NCBI GenBank assembly: GCA_008711295.1
Contig: VUYV01000020.1
Span: forward strand, 125,558-189,557
Length of the DNA stretch: 64,000 bases
Origin: Anarhynchus alexandrinus
Lineage: Eukaryota > Chordata > Aves > Charadriiformes > Charadriidae
Direction: 5' to 3'
Shown here: positions 10,901-22,277 of the stretch, in pieces
Numbering within the stretch: the first letter of the stretch is position 1
How the letters are laid out: each line of letters starts with the position of its first letter
Translations under genes and position numbers: made by a program
The notes under the pieces: generated by a model
Told to the model about the DNA's origin: nothing
The model's input: only the letters and a program-made list of their open reading frames with translations
The model's database searches: none

Positions 10901-13900
10901 GGTTTAAACATGTTCAGTTAGCTACAGGTATGGTACATCCTGCTTGCAAAGCTGTTTTGGCAAAATTCTTGAACAGTTCCAGTGTCAGAATATAAAATTG
11001 GCCTTTGCCACAGTTAGAAATTTATCTAGGTTTTTTGTTGCTTAAATATGTGTTGCCATCCCTGCTCAATTTGCCCAAAACATACATGGACTAGATTCTT
11101 ATCTAGGTTGTTCTAGATAAAAGGAATATTGATCAGATAAGGAGCGCTCACATACCATCTAATCTTTTAGAAGGATCACCTTAAAGAAGATCTTTACAAA
11201 CCAGATTGCTCTGACACATTCTGCAGCTTCATCTGCATCAGAGCAAGGTGATTGGGTGAAGTCCTTGAAAATTGAGAAATGACCACCTTCGTTAGTTTCC
11301 GGAATTGCTTTTTTCTTGTAGAGCCAGAAGGTTTATCTGTCTATGAAGGACTTTCCTTATAATGCACGATAGATCATAGCTCTAGTCACAAGGAGCAATA
11401 GCCTCTGTAATCCTCACCCTGTTTGTTGATCATTTTTTCCTGTTTGTTTCGTATCTTGGTATGGCATTACTGTGGCTTTTATTACCTTTCATTTTATAAA
11501 TGAAAAAAGTTTATCTTTGTAACATGGTGAGATTATTTTTTTTAACATTTGTGTTTATTCCTGAGTACTTAATTCGTGTTTACGTTGGCAAAATTCATGT
11601 CCTTCTTAACTTCTGTCTCATGGAACATCAAGCGTGTATTAATTGCTGAGCATTTATACACATTTCACACCAAAATCTGTCATGTAAAACGTTTTCCTTG
11701 TTGTCCTGTATACAGCACATTTCATTTGAAAGAATTACCGCTGTAGGAACTCTTTCAAATATGTGAACGTTTCTCTCCTTGAAAAAAGTGCTAAACAATA
11801 CAATTTGTGCCGTGCCACAAGGGGTTCCCAGCAAACATGTGGCCATCAGGTTCTAACTGGAGTACACAGCTATCTTGAAGGTCTAGGTTTTGCTGATAGA
11901 AGTAAGAGTTACTTGGCTGATGGATCTAGGTTTATGAAGACTAATACAAGCTAGTATTGACAAGTGGGAGACAAGAAAGCCGCAGTAACTTTGTAGCTAA
12001 CAAGGTTTATAGAGAGAAGGCAGTGGAAAGGAATCATGAGATAGGAGGAAGATCAAGTGACTTTTAGGACAGAGACCGTATATTTCTTTATGGGCTTGGA
12101 CAGTAAAAAGCCCAGTGAAGTTGGGATTTATCAGTGATACCACAATATTACATAGACTCTTCTTGCTTTAAAATGTAGTTGTACTCGTTTGTCCCCATCT
12201 AGCAAACCTTAAGATGACTTAATCTTGTTTCAAGCTGAAGAGTTGACAGAGGTTTGGTACCACCTTTTCCTTAGAAGATCGACCTCGTAGCAAGTTGGAG
12301 AATTCTGCCTGAACTCTCTTTGCTTCAATTCCCAGGCTTACAGAAAGCAGGCGATGTGATTTTAGCTGAGGTTTTCTTGCAGCCCTTTCTTCACATGCTC
12401 CCCTCTTAGCCACCCCTTTTTGGTGGACAAAGACTCCCTGTGATGCGGTCAGCATAGCTTGTGGTGGGACATTAGCTCAGTCTTCCTTGGGTTTGACTGC
12501 TGAGAAGAGATGATGCATTTCTATGTGAGGGCTTTACTGAAAGGATTGTGTTTACTGACCAGCAACTTCCACTTTGTAAGAGTCCAATATTTGCTTTTAA
12601 TGCACCTTTCATAGTTTACCAAGTACTGTTGCACCATGGACTTGTGGATTCATTAACAGTTGTGCTGCTTCATCCTGATGCCAAATACCTCATTGTGAAC
12701 TTTATTTAGTAAGTACTATGGACAAATCTGTTGAAGGTGAACATACTGAATTCTTTTTTCTGCCTCTTTTGATATGCCTTTGTTAGTTGAGTCTATTAAA
12801 GTCATACTTTTCAGGCCTCAACTCCTTACCTCAGAGCTTGAGCTACACTAGATTGCCTGCTGAAGTCAGAGTATTTCTTTTCTATTAATCGTACTTATTC
12901 TCAAGGCATTATATGGTGTTGCTTTAGATTTTTGCAAAGCAGTCCAGTTCCACTGGACTGAGTAGACTGAGTACTTTAGGAAGCTCGTATTCCCTTACGG
13001 GTCTCTGAAGTTGGTACACTGAGCTCGTTCAGCAAAGTACTACATCTTTATTCATCCATTGCCAAAGATGTGAAGGTACTACTGCACAGTAAATGTTGCA
13101 TCATCATGAAATTCTGCTTTTCCCTAGACTATTGACTTTTTATTGTATCTAATAAGAGGTAGTTGCTGTTGATGTATTTTTTTTGTTGTTGAGATGCTTA
13201 TGCATATATTGATTAAATGTATAAGCACCACAGCTGTATATTGGAGCTCATTTCACTAAAGTTAGGCTTAGGTCCGCATGAATATAGAGCAAAAGTATTA
13301 CCTGTTAAGTGAGGGTATCAGACTTGTGTTTTAAAACAAAATATAACTCATATGCCAGGGTGAGGTCTAATGATAATATTACCCTGGGACTTCCTTCAGA
13401 GCCTTCAGAGTCTTCAGAGCCAAAGCCGTTTGCTGTAAACGAAATTAGAAGTACAACGGCAGTTTAGATAGACAGTATATAATTCCCCCAATTAAAAATT
13501 CCACTAGTTTTCATTAATGTTAATGAACTCATTCATTGGTAAAAGAATGGTGATGAACCTTTGCCACATTTGGTGATAACTTTGGCATTGCTTTTTATCT
13601 GTTTTGCTGTTGAAGTGTTTCCAAAAAAAGGTGTGGTGTCTCACTCCAGTGCTGGAGTACTAGTTGATTCACAATTTTGAGAACACAGCTATGCACTGAA
13701 ATGACAGGAAACAAAACTGTTTATTTATTTCACAGAATTGACAAGTTTTAAATAGCTTAAGGATCAAAATAAACATCAGTAATTTCTACCTGAATTTCAT
13801 ATTTCTCTTCAGTTTTCACGTTCTTGTAACGTCTCATTTTATAACCATCTCAAATATCCCTGTATTATGAGATTAATGCAATAATTTCCATAAATATGTA

Positions 13901-16900
13901 GCTATAAGAAGTACATTGAAAAATTTAATAGTGTATTGACTCTATTCTGCAGTCTAAAATAAATATGAATAACCTGCATAATTTCTCTAGAATGTAGCTT
14001 AGTTTTACAGAATGCTTTGGTGCTCTATATACTGAAAATAAGTATACAATACTAGAGATTTGCTGTAGACTATGGATAGTGAATGAATTTTCTTGTCTGC
14101 ACGTTTCCTTCCAGTGCAGTCTCAGCTCTGTTTATCGTTTCTTCTGGATGAGCCAGTGTTGACTCAGAGTGGCAAAACCAGAATATACCATCTTCCACCT
14201 CATTCATCCATAAATCAGTGTGTTACAGTGTAGTTTCTGCAACTGACTGAAATATCATTGCCAAATTCATTCTGTTCTAGATCTCTGACCTTATTTTATG
14301 CATGTGCTTGTTTCGAAGTGATTTCCAAAGGCTCACTTGGATTAGTTATGAAGTTCTATACAGTAATAAGCTATCATCTGTACAAGAGATGTATTTCCTT
14401 GCTTGTCATTTTATGGAAGGACTGGGTGTAGCTTTGCTGCTTAGGAGAAAGAACTGAGCTGATGTTCAGAAATGCAGCTCCTCCATTGTTCCTCTGTGGC
14501 ACATGTAATCCTAAGAATGGTATTTATTAAAATCAGTGTTACATTTTTTTTTAGTGTTGTTTTGCTTTGTTTTTAATCCTAAAATCTCAAAAGTAGCTTT
14601 TCTATTAGAAGATACATGTGAGATATATAGTCGTGCATATAAAAGCTTCTATGATCTCAGACTGTCTGCAGCTTTAGATCTAATTCGAAGACATACATAG
14701 GTTTAATTTAAAATGTGGAAATAGTTTAATCAGTTTCAGTATTCTAATTGTGTGTTTCGTGAAGTATGCCTGAGAGTTGCAATTCTGGGCCTCAATCATA
14801 AATGATAAAAAAGGGAAAATGTCTTCAGGACCTGGTCCGGAAAGGGAGAGTACACTTTTCTGGGCAAAGATATTAAACCCGTTTTCCATGCAACACCATG
14901 AATCCTTGTGTGATATGTTTTATTTTACTTGAAAATAAGCATCAGGATGAAAACATGAAAGTTGTATTTGACTTAGGTTAAACACACTCTAAAAAGGGTG
15001 ATATAGAAAATGTAACTTAAGATTTTTGTCATTTGGAGAAAATGTATTAGTGTGTCATTGTAATTAATATTTCTTTAAAAAAAGTACTGAAACTATTCTT
15101 TATTTTTTCACACCACTTTAAAGGATTTTTAATTAGAAAAGCACATCGTCAGTATAGCATGAAGATTTCAAATACAGATTCAGTAAAGGCAAGAAAATCT
15201 AACCTTTTTCAGCTTTCCACAAGACTTAACAAAAATGCTGCAGAATATAGTCAATAGTTAAAATTTTATTTATAATATTACAATTTTTGGTATAACAGTT
15301 TTCCTGTTCCACACTTATACGTTAGTGTAAATATAAGACTAAATTATGGTGATCTAAAAATAAAACCCTTTTGTCTGTTTTCTGGTCTCAGCTATGAAGA
15401 GACACATTGCACAAAACCATAGAAAGCATCATGGGGCTTGCTTATATGTATTTATATATTTAATTAATCTCTTTCTATGTTCTGATTGTTTTCAGTGTTT
15501 GCTTACGTTTCTTGTGTCTTGCATGTTTGCTGGCAATAAAACAGTGCCATCTCTGTTGCTGCTATTTGGATTTCATCTGTTGTCAATGAGAAGTTGAGTA
15601 TCGGCTGCCTTCATTTACGTAATTCAGCACGCTAGCTGGGCTCGCAGATACATGTAGCAGTCATTGATGCGGCGCCCTTAGCCAGACACTTTGCTCTGGA
15701 ATATTTTTGATAATCTTTTCAGACAGTGGGGTTTTTTTGCTTTAAATTTAGAAATCGTTCTTACCATCTCCGGTCTTTGCACTGTGTGCTGTGCGATTGA
15801 TGTTCAAAAATGTCATCAAAGTGTAGTGTAGATGTACACAAAAACAATAACAAATAAATTGAGTACAGTTCCAATAATCCCAAGCAGGGCTAAAATAGAT
15901 TCTTCTTTTTCCTCTTTCTCTTCTCGCCTTTTTACGTCTTCCAGTGTTGTGATGGCAGAGGTCCCCATTTTTCCTGCAAATACCTTCACCAGTATTCTGG
16001 CAGCTAGCTAGAAGAAAGAAAGCAAATGGTAAATCTGGTCTGACAAACATGCAAGCTTTGATCTTTTTAAAAACAATTCAGTACTTCTTTACACAATATT
16101 TCTTAATGCTCTGTTTATTGAGTTGTATTCACCTTTTGTTTTCTTTTTGTATGAGCATGTCCGTGTTAAAAGTAATTGTTCTGTAGATACAGATTTGGTA
16201 GAAGGAGTGAAAAACAGCTTGATGCTTGAAGCCAATTATCATGCTTTATTATAAAAGAAATTTAAAATTTGTCTTTAGTCAGCTAGTTTGTTTCCTTATG
16301 AAACATCAGATTGATGAAAGCAGGTATGTGAGCCCTGTCAGATACTCTGAAATGCCTCCGGAGATTATGTGAATTTTCAGCTGTTGTTAAATATTTAACT
16401 GTCACAGTACAATAACAGTTGAAAATATTCATGTCTGCTTTTTTCGAACGTGAAAAATATGCCTCCTTAATACAATATCACAGCCTCTTTTGACCAGGGA
16501 CCCCTAAGTAGGCAATTGCAGGTGAGATCTTATCCTTTTACTTGTTTAATAGATCAGCTTTTGGACATCCATGCAACGGTAAACATTTACAAGAAAATGT
16601 CTGTCTTCAAATGTAAAGGTTGTTGTTATTATATATGCTTATTATTGCAGTATGCCAAAGGAGAGTACTACTTTTATAGTAACAAAATTCTATGCAATAT
16701 ACAGACTTGAGATAGATATTTACAGATGCGTGTATGATTTATTACCTTTTTTGTTGCAAAAGTGAGGTTGACAGCTCATCTGTTACTTAGCTGCTCCTGT
16801 ACTCTTAATTTGCAGTCAAATATCCTCTGAAACATATTCTCTGTAAAATTATGTTCATTGGTGGCCGAGATGTTGATCTTGTATGTAATCTGCTGTGCTG

Positions 16901-17931
16901 TTTTAGCCTTATTAATCAGAAATTTTCAACCTTAAACCAAAATTTGATTGGTATGTCTACTAGTTCAGATAACCGAAATTTATTGAAAATTTGCAGTCAC
17001 ATTTTATAGTGCAATAGCATTTTTCTCTCCTGGCAAACATCTTTAATCATTGGATATAAATGTATTTCTGCTGTGAGTCTAATTAAAGCCATCAGCTCAG
17101 AGCATATCTCACAGAAAGGTAAAAAAAATATGATATTTCTTACCCTACATTGCATCAGGAATAAAATGTCATCAGACATGCTTCTTACTCGTCGATTCAG
17201 TGGCAAACCAGGCTTTTATCTTCATGGAGGGGCTGCTGTCCTCACTCAGGCAGACCAGATAGGAGCACGAACAGTTCCTTGATGAAGAAGTTTATCGGTG
17301 ACGATAATAATGTTACAGAATCTTCCAAATGACTGGCCTTCTCTCTCAGTAATCCACTAAAGCAAGTGCGGTCGAAAAACAGTAAAACCTTTTCTGGTAA
17401 TGATCCTCACTGTTGACTAATTCTCATTAAAACTGAGGATTTTTTTCCTTAGATGATGCAGAGCAACGAAATGCATGCTGTTCAGTTTTGCCTTTAAAAA
17501 AAAAAAGAACAGCTTCTGGTTTTATTCAGTTGCACTTAGTTATTTATTAAGACTTCAGAAAACCCCAGCCTTTGATTTACTCTTTGTGGCAGCCGTCTGA
17601 AGGGGCTTTCTCACGTTGACATGCTGTAATTCCAAATGCAGCGAAGTACGTGCAGCCACACTATGTAATTTTAGTCCAGCCTGAGAAAGGATGAAAAGAA
17701 GTCTGCTTTACTGGCAAGAGTGTGAACGCTGTCACACACCTGCGTTCAGAGCCCGTGGAAAGAATTCCAAGGTATTCTTCGGAGCATTGCATAACTTAGC
17801 CAGGCAAATCTGACGAGAGGAATGACAGTGGCTTTAGTCGCACACTGTGGTGAGCTGTGACATTGATTAAACATGCACTTGGCACTTGCTGAATAAAGAA
17901 GGAGCTACGAGCCACCCTTGCAGACAGTGAG

Positions 17932-17944
17932 TTGCATAACAATG
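17932..17944 (-). promoter_or_regulatory. POU/SOX (OCT-SOX) composite-like site
   Basis: TTGCATAACAATG on the + strand is, on the - strand, CATTGTTATGCAA: a SOX half site (CATTGTT) joined to a POU octamer-like half site (ATGCAA) with the spacing known from POU5F1/SOX2 enhancers. A second SOX-like CATTGT lies at 17964-17969. The motif match is seen; enhancer function is inferred only. Confidence 0.4.
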
Positions 17945-18148
17945 TGCGATGGCTCTGCTGTTTCATTGTCAGGCCCGGCACATTTTCATCCGGTACCCAC
18001 GGAGGAGAAAGTGTGCGGTGTAAAGAGGAGCGGAGTTAACTGCACTTCGGGGTTTTCTGAGGAAGTGCTGCATGACAAATGGTGACATTAAGGCATTCAA
18101 GCTGAAACACTGTTTCTGCCTTTTGTCTTTTTATGCTTTGTTTGACAG

Positions 18149-18218
18149 GCGATTGTTTCTATGGGAGATACTACTTCTATCGCTTTTCCTCTTTTTATTT
18201 GCCACCCAAAGAATGCAG
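18149..18218 (+). other. Possible cryptic 70-nt exon in the large intron
   Basis: A pyrimidine-rich run (TTTTGTCTTTTTATGCTTTG) leads to TTTGACAG ending at 18148. The 70-nt unit is followed by GCAG|GTTAGT at 18219. In the frame set by exon 4 it would read Gly-Asp-Cys-Phe-Tyr-Gly-Arg-Tyr-Tyr and so on without a stop. Its length (not a multiple of three) would shift exon 5 and bring a TAG inside that exon, so inclusion would act as a poison exon. All three frames are open over 70 nt, so open frame is weak evidence. This is a splice-motif prediction only. Confidence 0.2.
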
Positions 18219-19976
18219 GTTAGTGGGGAATTAATCAAAACACAGACTTAAAGAAAAATATTCCTGTTCTGATTGCAGAGGAAGCAGGAACTCAGTTTTT
18301 TTCCGAGGTAAATCAGAGAGGTATTTTTTGCCTGCCCTCTTGGAAGGGGTGGGGTGGGGGTGGTGTCTGTGAGGTCTTCTCTTCTTCCCAATCTCTTCAG
18401 ATAAAAAGCCACAATTTTAATAACCTCTGCAAGTAGCCGTGTTTCAAATAATTTTATTCAGTCACTTTGTTCTACGAAGGCTACCAATGCAATGTGTTTT
18501 TGTTGGTATAGCGTAGCTTCTTGATATGAAAGCAACTATATTTTACAGATATTTGAATACTTCTTTTTAAAAAAATCCTTAAAATATCAAGCCATTCAGA
18601 ATTCAAAAGTACAAAACGTTTATGCATATGAAAAATCAGAAGATAATGCATTACATTGAATTCAAGCAGTGGGAATGTAACTGAAACCTTGATCACTTTC
18701 CAGAAAAGCTTATTTTAGAAATTACAAGCCATTGTTTGCAATTGTTTTCAGTAATCTTTTAGTGAGAAAGCAAAAAAGAGTAAAATCATTGCTTTACTAT
18801 TCGAAATACTTCATTTACTTACACATTAAATTTTTTTTCTCACTATTTTTCTAAAGTGTCTAAGTAATTTGTTAGTTTCTTAGTAATGGGCAAAACTGCA
18901 TATTTTGCATGTGTGTTATTTTAGTGGTAAATCCCATGTTTGAAGTACCATGAGTTGTATGGTACTTGTACATGATTTGCCCTTTATCCTGAAAGTAATA
19001 TTGCCAGAGTGAAATTGTTTGACTCTAGAAGAATTAAGTGGTTAGATTAAATCTCTCCAACATAGATTCCTTAAAATATATTCTAATATGTGTATATGGT
19101 CTTTCCTTTTAAGCTCTTCCCTTATTCTGAAAAGGCTGCTGCAACTTCTCTTGTTCCTGGAATTGTTTTCTGTCTGTGTATCTTGAATGTATTTCTGTAT
19201 TCGTTTAGATCCAGAGATACAAAGATGGGGAAATTTTCACCTGTGTATTCTGACCGTTCACGTTGCTGAGAGCACCTAGCAATAACCAAATTTTCAAGCC
19301 ATTGTACCGTATTAACTCTCACGTGTTAAAAATCAAACCTTTTCCTTTGTGAAGGGGGGAAATTGTGCAATGTGCATCTTTCATTTAAAGCTTAATTATG
19401 TATTTGGAGGGTAGGAATCTGTCGCCTTGTCAACACAACCAGATGTAAAGATTCAAGGTCAACAGAAGAATTTCTTGCGATATTGTCAAGTATAAATAGT
19501 GACAATAAAGTAAATTCAGCAGCTCCACTGCAGATAACCAGCTAATGAAGATGTATCCACAGAAAGCAGCAAAAGATTCACAAAATATTTCTTGGCCTGG
19601 TTATTGCTATGGTTGAGGTCTCATAGTGGTCTGCTGCTTAAATAGTTGTGGTGCAACTGGCACTTCAGTGGCTTCGGTGGACCCGGGGAAACAAATCTCT
19701 CTGGGCTCCCTCTGCATGCGGTCAAGGGGGAGCGACACCTCCTGCGCACCGGGATTCAGATCTAGCGTTTGCCATGGACGTTGGTTTGATGGCATTTCTC
19801 CCCTCCCAGCCTTCCATTGCATTAATATGCGTGTCTGTGCAGACATGCCATGAACTGGTTTGGAAAACAGACCCAGCCAAAAATAGATCTCTAGCACAGC
19901 ACAATAGGAGGGTTGGGGCAGTAGCTGCTTAAGCTGTCAGTGTTGGCAAGAGTTGCTGGTTGGGGGTGGGGAAAAT

Positions 19977-19990
19977 AAAAAAAAAAAAAA
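19977..19990. repeat. A14 homopolymer
   Basis: Fourteen A residues in a row follow a GC-richer block (19607-19932) and a short spacer. This could be a simple repeat or, less likely, the tail of a retrocopy; no duplicated target site was recognised. Confidence 0.7.
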
Positions 19991-22263
19991 GACAGACAGA
20001 GGTTGTCAGGCTTAACGTTTCTCAATTATAGGAAACTTGGGGAATTCATCCATGTTGGGTGGAAGCTGGTATTTACAAATAACTTCCTTATAACTACAAT
20101 GCATCTTCAGTATGAAGAGAGAATTTTGTGAGATTTCTCCCATGAGAGAAGCAAGTAATATAAGTTGATTTGAAAAGGCCTTGATTTATCCATAATATTT
20201 CATATTTGGAAAAATGAGGAGATATTTTACATTTTGTGTAAAATAATATTAGAGTATGTTTTATACAAGTCGGTAATAAAACCACCTGTTTTGGGGTGAA
20301 CATTACATGGTTCCACAGCATTTGGGTTTGGCACTGGTATCCAAAAATGTTCTAAATTTAATACTGTTACTTCCGTCTAGGCAGAGCTTTCAAGCACTTA
20401 GTAAGACTTTGACAACTCCTTGGTAACTGATTTATGTACCATCCCAAGAGCAGAACAAATTCTGTTGATTAGAGGTCATTCTGTTCATTACTGCTGATGT
20501 TTGAGCACTTCTATTGCATGGGAATAGACCTTAGGCAATACAAATGTATGTCAGATTTAAGATATTCATACTTCAAAAGGGAGTTGCCAGGCTATCTTGT
20601 AAGAACTCAGTGGTATAAATTCAACGATTTACAGTCTTGATCCTCAGATGATCATTATCCTGCTATATGCTACTGCTATGAGTAATGTGGTACACCCATA
20701 ACATCGTATTTACCAAAGGAACAAGTACTCTTGACCAAAATGTAAGTTTTCTTTTCCCTCATGTATTTTTATGGATTTATATAATTTTGATTTTCATGTA
20801 CTCTAAGATTATTCTATATGCTGTATTTTTTCATTAAAATAGCATGTTTTGAGTGAGCTGTTGCTTGCTTTTATAGAGAGCAGATGCTCTGAAGATTGCA
20901 AGTTAAAGCAGAATGTAAAGGAAGATTTGAAGGAGAAAATGGGAAGAAAAATGTGAAGAGCTGTCTAGACTTAAAAATCTATTTAGGTTAAAATGCTGTA
21001 ATGAAATCCAAAGGATCATTCATACATCAGTTGTCCGTGAAGACTGTTTTTCCTTGTAGTTGTTCTGCATTTTCCCTAAGATGCAGGAAGATACTTGAAA
21101 TGTAGTAGCACATGCATCCTGTAGGTGATGCATTCTAGTTTTCTTCTCTGACAACCTCCACAAACTTCTGTATTTGAGATCTGACACTTTTTCACTTAAG
21201 TAGCAGAACAACAGAGCAAAGCTGTGTCTGTTGGGAGATGCAATAGTGTGCACAAATGAAGATGAACTGGCTTGCTTAGCATAAGTGAGATGTGGATATC
21301 CATGCTCCTTCCTTCTTCCTTACTTGTTTTTCTTTTTTCCTTCCCCCTCCACCTCCTGAAAAGTAAACACAGCTACTGTTTTCTTTGTGGGAGCTGTTAG
21401 CCTATTTTTTGTGATATAGATTGATGTGTGATGCCCTTGAGTCAGCAGTGATGGGCACGGCCAATTTAAGCCAGGTTTCAAAGTTTGGTTTTTTTTTACT
21501 CTTCTGTTGAAAAAAGAGGAAGAACTCAGATTCTTCGTCTGTAGCAACACAAGTTACTTACAGATTTCTTACTGTTCTCATTCACACTTCTTTCATGAGT
21601 TTCATCTCAGCATTGACTTGATGATTTTGACCCTTCAAGTACGTATCTACATCTTGTTTTCCTTCTGATTGAGGAACTTCAATAGTTCCTTTTGGCTATG
21701 ATTTGGGGTTGGTTTTTTTTGTAACTTAGTTACCGACCCAGAATATCCTTGGAAAAATCCAGAATTGTCTCATAACTAGAAGTTACTCAAGGTTGTTCCC
21801 ACCTGTCAGTCTTCACTTACCAGAAATTTACTTATTCCAGTCTCTCACACTTGCTTTAAAATAGTTCTGTGTGTAAGAAATCAACTAAACGGACACAGAG
21901 TAGTACCAGTTCTTCTGCCACACTCCTTTCGACACCAGCTTCTTTTAGCACCAGTCAGGATCAACCACTGCTTTATTGTCTGTCAGTATGGTCAGAATGC
22001 ACACCGGTGTTTTGTCAAGAAAAGTGATAAGTTTGACAGTTGAGTAATAGTTTAGGGAAAACAGAGCCAACCTGCCTTTGGAGGGTGTCAAGTGGTAATG
22101 GTTTTGAGGGAACTATATTAATCACTCTCTTGATGAACTGAAGCAACTCAGAAGTTGGTGACTGATGAACATTCCTGAGTAAGAGGTGAGGGTTTCAGCC
22201 CCAAATGTGTGTGGTGACTTTCTGAATACGGTGGAAGGGAATGATGGAAAAAAAGCAAGAGGG

Positions 22264-22277
22264 TTTTTTTTTTTTTT
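22264..22277. repeat. T-rich homopolymer run
   Basis: A run of about 14 T residues following AGAGGG. A simple repeat with no other structure seen around it. Confidence 0.65.

Noticed and set aside
18345..18363. G-quadruplex at GGGGTGGGGTGGGGG
   Set aside because: Only three runs of three or more G are present, the fourth being GG, so a standard four-run quadruplex is not met. Kept only as a G-rich splicing-enhancer note.
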